Part shown: piece after piece, positions 32,501 through 44,500 of the stretch
How the letters are laid out: each line of letters begins with the position of its first letter
Numbering within the stretch: the first letter of the stretch is position 1
Assembly (NCBI GenBank): GCA_037447655.1
Contig: JBBHKE010000367.1
Coordinates: 137,946-201,945 of the forward strand
Direction: 5' to 3'
Origin: Zygnema cylindricum
Taxonomy: Eukaryota > Streptophyta > Zygnematophyceae > Zygnematales > Zygnemataceae
DNA length: 64,000 nucleotides
Position numbers and translations under genes: made by a program
Notes under the pieces: model-generated
The model's input: the letters and a program-made list of their open reading frames with translations, nothing else
What the model was told of the DNA's origin: nothing
Database searches by the model: none

Positions 32501-35500
32501 ACTACTCCGTGGACAATGTCATTCAGTCGGACACCATGATTTTAAGTACAAATTAACAGCTTATGAAAACTCTTGATTTCTGTGGAGACAATAGCAACGT
32601 AAATGCTTGAAAGCAAGTTAACAGTTAGTTAACAAGTGAAACAAGAATAATTCAAATAAACTGAAGGTCAACTCATTGATAAATCTAATAAGAACATGCA
32701 CTTCTCTGTCAGTCAGAGTGTAAGGAAACCTTCTCATCAAAACCCCGTTCTAACCTGCCAAAGAAGGGTGGTTTAGCTCGAAGAAGCATTTGGACGAGGT
32801 GGTAAAGAATCTCGTGTCGAGTGAGATCCTGACAAGCTGTAGATGGTGGAAACTGCTCTGCTCCACTGTCATGACCTGACAGTCTTGAGTTCCAAAAGAA
32901 CAAAAAGGGAAAGGATCAGTATAAGGAAAACCTGCATTAGACCGTATTTTGCCAATTCTAGAGAGGATTGAAAACAAAACCCATGCAAGTACATCTACAT
33001 TTCAACACGTATATGACGATGCAAGACTGCCAAACCGCCATGCAAGTGAAGCAATTTGACAGTCACAGATGCCTAGAATACATCATCCAAAATGCACAGT
33101 GAACAACGATTGAAAATAGTGAAACATTTCCTTATTGTCTGCCATGTTACTTGCCACCCTGTTTCCACAGGTACTAAAACTAAAGATTGGACCGTCAAAC
33201 GAAAAAGAGTCCAAGTAGTCAAAAAAAAAAGTCCCAAAATCCTGAAGACCCCTTCCTGTATATGCATACCGCAAAAGAGCCTCCAAAAGATCCAGTGCCA
33301 TTCCAAGCTGCAACTTTTCAGGGACACTATCGTCCTGCCACTTTATAGCATCCCTCGCATCCATACTTCCATCTGGAAGGATTTGAACCGAAGTCTTTCC
33401 TGAAGGAACTCTCGCCATTCGAACTTCTCCATCTACGCCAACCACAGGAACTCTCTCAATGGTGCCCCGGTCCTTCACACTCGGTGCATCGCACTCAAAT
33501 AGAGTGACATCTTTGCAGCACTGCATTGAACACAAGCCCATTTCAATTCGAGGTTAAAAGAAGAAACACTCATGCGGTCACAGAGGAAACAAACATCCAA
33601 AAGCGTTGCCAGAGACGAAGGGAAACAAAAACACTCGTAGTGGTCACCAAGGAAACAAACATTGGGCACTGCCCGAACATCTGTAGGGAACGTCATTGAC
33701 CGACAACAAAACCAAACACTAAGAAGTTCTAGAATTAACCTTGGCCAATGAAACAACCATCAGCGGTATGATAGTTGACATTCCTCCTGCTTTAACAAAA
33801 TTGAAGACGGCGCGTCGACCTCCATGTTCCACTGCTAAAAGCAAGAGGAAAACGGATTTGAAAGCAAAGACATGGTGCTCATTCTCGATGGCCTCTCGCA
33901 ACATCGCCACTAGTGTCTGGAGCACACAATAAGCAATGCTGGTCAGTTTATTAGCAAAATGTTAGCTATCTATACTAGACCACCATTGTATAACTTAAAA
34001 GAACAACAAGTAGTCTTGTGTTTTAAAGAATATAAATTGCATATTCCTCGGGCAGAAATTCCTTTTTGTTCTTTTCTCTTTGCTGAATCCAGAACCCGTG
34101 TAAACACTATTGCTTTGCCTTGTTCAGAAGAACACAAGAGATACGTTTTTGCTATTCGCAAGAGAGAAAAGGTTCCCTTCCCGTGTTCAAGAAACAGTGA
34201 AAGGAACATCACTAACCTCAACCACTTTAAGATTTTCCACTGTTGAAGCAAGTTCCTCTGCATGATGGTCATAAATCCAAGTGAGGGCATCCATTGCGAG
34301 ACGGGGCTCCACTTCTGGCAAATTGCTAGTGGCATAAAGTGGAGTAAAACACACAAGTAAAGAATGGAAAACTGCTTGAAAGAGTCGAACAGGATACTTC
34401 AGCTGCCCCACAACCAAGTTCATAGGTGGAAAAACAATAATAAATCAGTATTGACCAGGAGTAAAAGAAACATCTTAGCATAAGCACACGTTTGCCAGTT
34501 TTGCCAACAAGCTTGTCTTGATTCTGGTCTTGCTACAACTAAAGAATATTATTTTGTCATAAATCACCTTCCAGTGGGACGCCAGTTCCGGTTCATCTTC
34601 ATCAGGACCCTCGACAAGAATCTCCAAATGAATGCCGTCGATAATTGTCTTACAAACTTCTGCAATAATGGTTGTGCATGAGCAATACGAGGTTGTCAGC
34701 CTCCACCCATCAAAAATGAATCGACTGAGCAGTAATTTTTTAAACAGCAACTGAAATGACGCGAAGTACTTGTCGACAGATACAACAACGAACGTCATAG
34801 TCAGAAAGAATCTGGCCTACACTAACCTTTTTTTGCTGGGAGTAATGACTTTAATAAACAATGGGAACAAAAGCATACGCCAATTTACCGTTGTTTTCGC
34901 TGAGAGCAGAATACACAATCTCAGTATCAAAGCTATTATAATCAACCTCCCTGCCTGCTGCACCAGCAACAGTACGATCATATGTCTCCACCTCTTCTCG
35001 CAAAAACTGGGGGAAAAAATATATATGGATATCCACAACCACAACACATCAGGTCACATGTTCATAAGAGCATTCAAAAAAAAAACCATGACAAGACTAC
35101 AATAAGTGATCCTTAAAGATTGCCAGTACCTTCATGTTGAAGAAACCTTTATCCTAGTAATAATGACCTCACAGTTACGTTTAAACTGAGCTTTACCAAA
35201 AAATTTCGTTAATTGGCAGCAGACTTAGAAAGGCTAGCACTTATGTAAAGCCGTCCAAGATCGTGAACAGATATGCCACACTTTCAGTTAAGACCAGCTG
35301 AGTTGTCAGCCAATGACTGCAGAAGCAGTAATCTTAATCCCAGACAAACTTCCTCGCAAACCCTAGCGTGAGTTTGTAACAAGTGACCCTAAAGCTCCAT
35401 AAAACTAAACTTTCATTGCTACTCTGGCATCAGATTCTGAAGTGAATTTTCCCAATAATGAAATTAGTAGCATGGTCAATCAGCCAAGTGCTTCTTTTTT

Positions 35501-38500
35501 TTCATTGCATTCTGCCTCTTAAACTTTTCCCATTTAAAGACAAAACTTGCAATGCACAATAATTTATTTCCTGGAAGACATTTCAAAACACCGTGGCATC
35601 GACTATTGTGTTTGAAGATGTCACATGCCGCCATTTTCCGCCATTTAAAAAAACTTCCTCTCCCATTTGGCCTTACCTTCAGAAGCTCCTGACGCTTGAA
35701 GTCATTCCAAACAAACACCGGAGTAGAGGCTGTCTCTGTTCGCAACATGTCCAGTGCTTCTAACCATGTCGTCATCTTGTTTACCCTTCGTTCTTCCAGT
35801 TCCACACTTTTCCTAAAAGTTGCATTGCGGCTTGCACGGACATCCTGTGCCGAGGAAACAATGAGGGTTAAGATAGTTAAGATTGTTACATTATTATAAC
35901 TTTGCCGAATTCTGAGATCTACCATAGATTTATCAACAACATGGGCTTTGACTAACCAAGTTTGCAACAGATACCGTAGATGTGATGCCATCAGATTCAT
36001 AAAAAAAAAAATGAAACTTGAACTGGGTAAGATAACAATGAACAAGCGCTATCTTCCACAGAACACATATAACGCTCTGTGGCAACAATTGGCAAACTTA
36101 TCAACAGTAGGTGATCCCAAGTATAGACAGAATACACAACCACAGAACCCACAAGGTAGTTCTCGAAGTACATCTCATACTGCTGGATTAAACACCTATT
36201 GTAAAAAGAAGAGAAGAAATGTACAATTTCTGGAGGTCGCCACATTTCCAATTTCCGCGCGTACACAAAATCAAAGCCCTGTGGAAGCAAACTCCAAAGA
36301 TCCCTATCAATCCTAGCTTCAAAAGAACCCTGTTAAACAAAGAAGACTAATTGCAGAGATAGTCTTATGTAAAAATGCCGATCGAACGGCTAAACTTTAT
36401 CAAGGTTAACAACCAAGGCCCTCAAGAAAGTTCATCCGCAACATGGAATGCAAAAGAAAATGTAAAAAAAAATGGATTGTCAGAAAGGTTCCTCTCAGAT
36501 CGAACCAATATCCCAATAGAACACTTCCACGTGCAACAAAACCAAGCAAAAACGTCTATAATTTTTAACCACACCACAACATGACAAAATAAAATTTTAT
36601 TTTAAAATCACAAACCGATCTTCTGTTGAACCTGTTACATGCAAAAACAAAGCGCACCTGGCTCGCAAACATTCAGATGCGATTCATCAGACTTACAAAC
36701 TTACAGATGGAAGATGTAGGATTTCAAACTTACAGATGGAAGAATGTTTCTTAGCAATGCACGCGTCTCTGGACTCCCTTCCGCCATAAGATATACAAGA
36801 CTGGCACTCAGTTCTCGAGTTCGCTCATTTTTGGCAAAGAGAGCTTGTTTCAGATGAATCAACACCACACATCGAGCTCGTGCAAGGTCCTGGAATCTCA
36901 GTTTGCCCTAGTATGAGTAAACTTTCCCAGTGTAAACCGAGTATTCCAACACCTCATGACCAAGACCATCAGCAGATAGCTTCCCATCCTAAAGAACTAT
37001 GTAAGCGCAAGGGAATACAATGACATTCCAAAAGCAAACTCCTTTTGTTCGCCAGGGGGCAGCAAAGAAGTTCAACTTGGTTCATGTTGATGTGTTTATT
37101 TGTATGTTTGTTTGTGTGCTTGTCTTCTTATTTGTTATTTTGTTGTCAGGAGCACTATGCTTCTTCTAACAAGTTCACAAAACCAGGCGAACTGAAAATA
37201 CACAAAAAAATAGTTATTGCTAATTGTTTTGTGGAAGTCAATAGAGTCCGTCTGTCGATGATAGCCTACATTCCCCACACAGAGTCTGGTTCCATTACTA
37301 CATAATAACAAGGACGCCTCTGGTTAAACGGGGCTAAGAGTAGAAATATGTTGTTTAGCCCTTCTGTTGAAAAAAGAACATGCTTTCAGACATTAGACAT
37401 CCTACCACCACGGTTCTCTTTAGACAGGGATCTTTACACTTCTAACCATTCTCATCCAAATACATAGTTATATATGTTGATTGGTAACAAAACTCAGGAA
37501 GAATCTAACCACTCTGCAAAAGCTCCCATTGCCAACAGTCAACACAAACATTATAAATCCTATCATACTGCCAGCACAAAACTACCTTAAACCGAGTCAT
37601 AAATAAAATAAAGACGTTTTCGTAGTTGCCTGAGAAACTCAAAAGAATAATTTTGGATTTGTCCAAAAATTAAGGCATATACAAAGAGTTCCTCGAGGAT
37701 AGTATCCACAGCAAAATCTGGATGAAAGAAATCTCGCCCCACCTGGATCTGATTGGCAGTTGGCAAAGAGCACTTGCTAAGGGCAGTTTTCAGCAATAAA
37801 GCGTTTCTGCCAGCCCACAATACCAGGCAAACACATTATTCAAGCTCAAAAAATACATCTACAAGAACAAGATATAAATGTCCAAGAAAGGGATTATGCA
37901 ATTTCAAAAACTATAGCTACAAAAACAGGGCATAGATGCCCAAGAACGCAACGAGAAAGGTACAATGAGAATGGAGGTGTAAAGAAAACCTACACACGGA
38001 ACATAATTGAGCTTCTTGTTCGTGTGATAGCACAGAGGACAGCAGCTGCTGTAACCAAAGCATTCTCCAGATTCTGCAAATGCAAAAAGGGAGACAAATG
38101 TTGCTTCACAATAGCTAACTGTGTTCCCAACCGTCATTTCGAATCATCCCAAATTCATGAGCCCAGGCCCCTGAATTAAGATAAACTAAATAATTCAGAA
38201 CGGCAGCAGGTCTAATGCTGTTAAATCCAGTTACACACACCAAAAAAAAAAACAACATATGGTCATGATACCGGTTCATTTGGGACACCTTAAATTTTCG
38301 TCGAAATATTAAAAAAAAAAAAGTCCAACGTCTACTAACACGCCAGACTCTTAATCAGATCCCACTTTCAGTGACTTTTCCAGAATCTATTTTAACTCGC
38401 AGTGTTGGTTATGAAATGACTCTCTAAAGTCTTATTTTTGTCTTTTTAATTTTATTAAAGTGGCTCTTATGAAAGAATATAAAAATCTATGTTATTTGGA

Positions 38501-41500
38501 ACCAAAAAAACGTGATCCAAACTAAGCTTTACTTACATTCATCCACTGTCGTTCTGCTTCCGCATCTGAAGACGAGGGCAAATTGAGCGCTAGTGTTACA
38601 ATCTCAAGAACACCCAGAACCTGCAAACACAACAAATCAGTCAATTCCTGACTATCATAAACATGCTTCTTTCAAACTTAGGAGTCAATCAGTAAGCCTC
38701 TATAATTATAACATTCTTAAAAGGCGGCATTTTACAAAAAAACTTATAATCACAGGCCTTAAAAACGACATCTCTGCATTTTAGATTTGCAAATTTACCT
38801 CTCCAAAGCAGCTGTTGATTATCCTCATAGTCCATGTGTTACATCCTTTAGTCTTCTATCTGCTGTCTTCTATATTTCTATTGTGAAATAATTACCTGCA
38901 ATGCGTTCTGATGGAGCAGTGCGTGCGTTTGCAACTGAGCGATAAGCATTTGCAAGTTGTCAGGTGAAAGGGCAACCATTTTGTTTGCTGCTTCCTGAAG
39001 CCCAACCAGCTGATATGTCAGAACCACTAAGCTCAATCATTCCCACAGTCTCCCTCAAACTACAAGCTATTCGAGTAGGTAGTTTCTCTTCTTCAATAGA
39101 TGACGTGCATTTTAATGATGCTTTACAGCAGCAATATGTCAGGATGTCTGCAAATGAGTGCAATCCGAGAAAGTATTCCCAATTAAACAATAGAGGGAAG
39201 CTGATCCAGTAGAAAGGTGACGGTGAAACCTATAACATCCATAATAAGTACATACTAAATGAAAAATTACAGCTGACAAAACAGAATATCTCAATGGGGA
39301 ACAGGGTCCCCTGGAAGAAAATGTATTTGATGCATAAAAGATTGAAAAAAACCAGAAATTGTTACTGAATACTAGACACGGAATGATTGACTGAGTGAAT
39401 ATAACACTTACAGCAGAACTTGGACCTGAATTTCCAAGGAAAGAGAGGCTTGAGGCGGCCCCAGGCTCACTGGCATAAAATTTAATCGAAGTTCTTAGAG
39501 TGATTGCCGCAGAGTAGGCCACAACAGATATATTAGATTTCATCGCCTGCAAAAATAGAACCAACAGCGTCATGTAGGCATCATGTAATCATAACGGCTA
39601 CGCAAGTTAAGCTCTGACAAGAACAAATGAGAAAAATTGGTAAGAGAAAACATAGCAGAACAAAATGAAACTGGAACCTTCATAACTAAAACAACCACAG
39701 GTAAAAATAACCCAAAAAGCTCAAAGCACCATATTGAAAGTAGCCACTTTATGCAGCAGCGTTATGCTTACCTGGAGTAAAAGCTTTGGAAACTCGGAGT
39801 TATTTTTAACGGAATCAAAACAGGCACGTGATGCTAATAGCCTCTGCAGAACTATGCAGCATGTGACAGCATATGATCCCCCAAGTCCTGGTTTCATGGC
39901 TGTCAAAAACAACAATGGACAAACTAATAAGCTTCTTTTTGGGCTTCCTCTCTTTTTCCTTTTGAACTCATGTGAAGCTGAGATTGAAAGCAATCCAGAA
40001 ACGGGATAAAAATCTGCAGAGACCTTAAGTCCCTAACTTCAAGTTGACAAAGCCGCGCATGCATAGTTAGAGTGATTCTTCTCCTTTATACAAGGAGGAA
40101 TATTCAAAGATGCATAGCCTAGGCATATTTATCATGCTATCAGGTCAACTATATGGGAAAAATGTTCAAAGTCGGAACCAGAGAAGTTGTTCAAGATTCT
40201 CTATGAAAAACCAAAATTTTAAACTTTTTCAATGTGTCACACCAGAATTTCGTCACAAACATCCCAGCCTAAGTTGTTTATTCAATCCTCAAATGTGAAT
40301 ACAAGTATCAAATCCCAGGCAGCTATATTACTACCGCAGCTTACTTAGAAATAAAGATATAGATGATAAATTATCTCTGACAATTTAACCAACAGAAACT
40401 TCAGTCTGATGCCATGCACTTGATGTTTTCTACGCGAAAACTAACGATGTGCGAATATCTATGATTGCACAAAGCTTCTCAGTGACTCAGGATTCCTCCC
40501 AAGATCCTAGAGAAAATTTATGTTGCAAATTGGGATGAAAATACCAAATCCCAAGCAGCTATACTAAATCCACAACCGACACTATATCAGCTATATACTG
40601 CACCTTTTCTTGCTGAGAGGTGATATAGTAATTTGATTGTGTTTGTCACTTGTAAGTGTAAAAGAGAGTTAAAACACTGATAAGGGGAGTCAGCAAGCCC
40701 CCACGTCACCCAGGCCAAAATTAGTATTATCAACTCTGATTCCACGTTATTACAAATGATTCCTTTACTCTTATAGCAAAGAATGGTGTACTCTACAACC
40801 AGAACTTTGCAACAACAAGTTAACACACGAATTAGGTGGGCCAATAGTAGCAAGCTTACAGAGACTGGTTCTAAGCACATCTGCAACCGCGTAGAGAGGT
40901 CGTGAATCAATAATGAGAGAGTCCCCAACCTGGAAAAACAGAGATGCCTCCTATCTCAGTGAAATCCAACCTCGTCTGAAATCCCCACAACAGATACAAA
41001 ATGCAACAAATAGATAACACGCCAAAAAGAAATTGAAAGAACGAGAAATCTAAATGACTGCACCCATGGACAGCATCTGATGTCACTGCCTCAATGGGGC
41101 CCTGAAATTCGAAGTCTGAAGGCACAGTATCGATAGTTTAAATAAAAGAATGTTCAGACAAACAATCTCATGTTCTAAACAGTCTGTAAGCGACAGGTCA
41201 AATTCTAAACGACTCCGGAACAGCAAGATTGTATACTAACAGCTATGTTAACAGGAACAAGGGAACGTTGCAAAGGTTTTCACCAGCCATGGCTCGTACA
41301 TACATGCATATTGCAGGCATAGTCCTTCAACAGCGGAAACCACACAGACTGTGCTCGTTGAGACGCTAGTTGCCCAGAATCCTTGTAGACATTATATGCT
41401 GACATAAATCGAGAAATCATGTAGATTTCGCACTCGTTCTGCACCATTCCCAAAAACAAAGCACGCGAAAAGAGAAATTTTGAAGAGGCGGTTTAGGCAA

Positions 41501-44500
41501 TTTTGTTCCTGGGAAGTTCTCCTTAAGCAAAAATTACATTAGCTGCGCTTCTACATGGGCACCACTCAAACCTCCACCAAGTTGGCCAAAAAGTACAAAC
41601 ATCCCATAAATGTATGACACTTGAATAGCAAAGATCCAAAAGCTCACAAACTATTCCAGCAGTCTTGATTCTCAGGTCTTAAACCATGAAGAGGACTCAA
41701 AATGATCTGATATACTCTCTCAACTAAGGACCTGGGGATTTGATGCATGGACATAAAACTTCTCCCTCTTCAGGACCACAGAATTTTGCTGAAATGTTGA
41801 ACCTCCTGTGAGCTCATATTGAGGGCATCCTCCACTGCTAGACATGTTTTGTACGCTCAAGAAAACACCAAGTCATGAAAAGATTAAATGTGGATAAAAA
41901 GATATTAAGCCTAAAATGTTGTTCATACGTGGATTTAAAGCACATTGAACCTCCTGTGGCTAATAATGAGGACATCCTCCATTGCTAGACATGCTTTCCA
42001 CTCAAGAAAACACTTTTTCAAAGGGCATGAAAATACTTTTTCAAACTTTTTCTGGTGCACAATGTGCCCTTCACCACACAATTCTTGTCATTCCTTCGCC
42101 ATACATTTTTCGGAACTTACTGATACTTCAACAGAACATGTGAATAGTGTGACTGTCACTCCGACAGTGTGCCAGCTTTTAAGACATAATCCACTTAAAA
42201 TGGCCGCACCACACGCATTCATATGTTTATCTGCTATTTAAATAATACTGCAATTATAAACAGCTAAAGCGAAGGAATTCCCGAGTTTTACAAGTTTCAA
42301 CAAGAATTATGGGATGAATGACCTCATTTACTGCACAAATGACAGAGTCCCAAATCATCCACCTAAGCATAATAACCGACAGTGACAGTCTCCTAAATGT
42401 CTAAGGTTCTGCTGGAAGTATGCAAATATCCCAGAATGTACATAAGATTCAATCTGAAAGCAAAAAAAGACTGAGGAAGAACGAGGAAGAACAAATGTGA
42501 TAATTAATTCCTCAGTAGAAGGCCTTAAGAATTTGGTTCTTAAGACACTACACCGTGTATCGTTATTAACGTCGATGTTTTTTTTGCCACTTTAATCAAC
42601 TTTTCTCCATGCACATATGTCCGATTTTTGTTCAAAGACACCAAATCGGAAGGAAAGATCCTTAATTTTCCATCACAACTATCGGGTTAAGAACACGACG
42701 GATATGCACAGACAAAAGATGATTCAAGTGATGAAAAAACCATTGACACTAATAACAATAAACAGTGTAATTTCCAGCCATGTGTGCTGTTGGAATAAGA
42801 CGACACCAACTACTTGACAACATTTCTTGAAGTTGAAAAGCTTGAATACATTCTCGTTCATAAAAAAGAAGCTGATTCCAAAAGTAACATGAAGATGTTG
42901 TGACAAAACCTCCCAAACTCAATAGTAGGGATAGACAGGTCAAGTATTTAACTCCTTTCCAGGGGCTACACCATTCTCTTTGGCTACAATGAGATTGAAA
43001 CAGACTATCCTTTTTAACAACTACATCCGTTTTCCATATTGGAACAAAGAGAATAGAGGTTACCAGTTATCTTGACCAAAACTTTGTGGTGACATGGAGC
43101 AGAACAAACTGACATTTTTCCAAGGGTGAGATAAAGAAAATTTACCTAGAGGACGAAATAGGGGATACACTAATTTTGCAAAAACCTTGATACAAACATT
43201 TTCTTTTAATCGACACCATTCTTGAAATAATAACTTTTTAAAGTGACCGAAATGATTGTCTAGCATCCTAACATATTCTCAACAGCTCACAGTCACCGGA
43301 AGAGAACAAAACAGCAATTATTACAAAATAAGACCTTGTTGTGATGAAAAATGTATATCAATATGAGAAATCTGTCCCTGGGTTCGGTAGAAAATTTCTA
43401 GCGAGCTCATTGTCTTCCTTGAGAAATTACAAGGGCAGCACTTAAAAATAAGTGTTCTAGCTTTCTCATCATTTACAATTAATTAAAATTAACTCCTGCC
43501 ATTTCCAACGAGTGACCTGCCTGTTAAGGTGGATTTTCTTTCAGCACTTATTTTCCCACATTTGAATGTCCTCCCTTTGGTTTTGATTTCTCAAACTGTG
43601 AAAAGTTGTGTTCAACTTGTCTTGATGCAGATCAATTGGATAAATTCCATGCGGAGTTCATCAACTGCAAGTCCAAAATATGAAGAGTTCTGTTCCACTT
43701 CTTCTAAGGATCGCTTTGTTCTTAAACATTACCGTTGTCGGCAACAACTTTGCTCCAGTTTCTCCTGATTGCATATCTTAGCTTATGTATGGCTCAGCAC
43801 CGGCAAGTGGTTTAGGCAAGTCAACTCTGACAAAGGAAGCGAAACTGAGATAGCCAACCTGGTATAGAGGAAGAGGCTTGTCAGGAAATGTGTGGGTGAA
43901 AAATTGCTCCAAACGAATGCTAAACTGAGAGCCTTTTGCAAGGCCCATCACGTCCGCTAAGGCGCCAATGAAAGGATCGCGTTCCTGAATGAAGTACTGA
44001 GTGGGCCTCCAGTCTCTAAATTCCAATATAACTTCGGTATCATTTTTGTCGCTCACCACCAGGCCAAGTATGTCAGTCAAGCTGCCAAAAGAGTGTAAAC
44101 CAGCCCCACGAAATAGTAAGACACCGAGAAGTGGAGACACTAGCTGATATTTCCAGACAGAGCAAAAGTACTTCTACACTAAAGATATAAGGCAAGAACC
44201 CTTCCAAAATAAAGAGGTAAGTCAAATGTTCAAAAAGCTGGGCCAATGTTTACCTATGCAGAAGCCTGGCTGACAACTGAAGAAACATTCCATCGCTACT
44301 AGATTTAGTGAATTGTTAGCATTAACACTTTCTAATAATTAACTACACAAAAATATGCCTTGTCGTGTTATTAACACTATTTTTTATGGGATTGGTCAAA
44401 AAATCCTGCACTCAAGTTAGAGTTATTAACTCGAATTAGAGTAATAAACAGTGTACTGTTAAGTTCAAAACACTCACTTTTGAATGCCTATGACCTCCTC

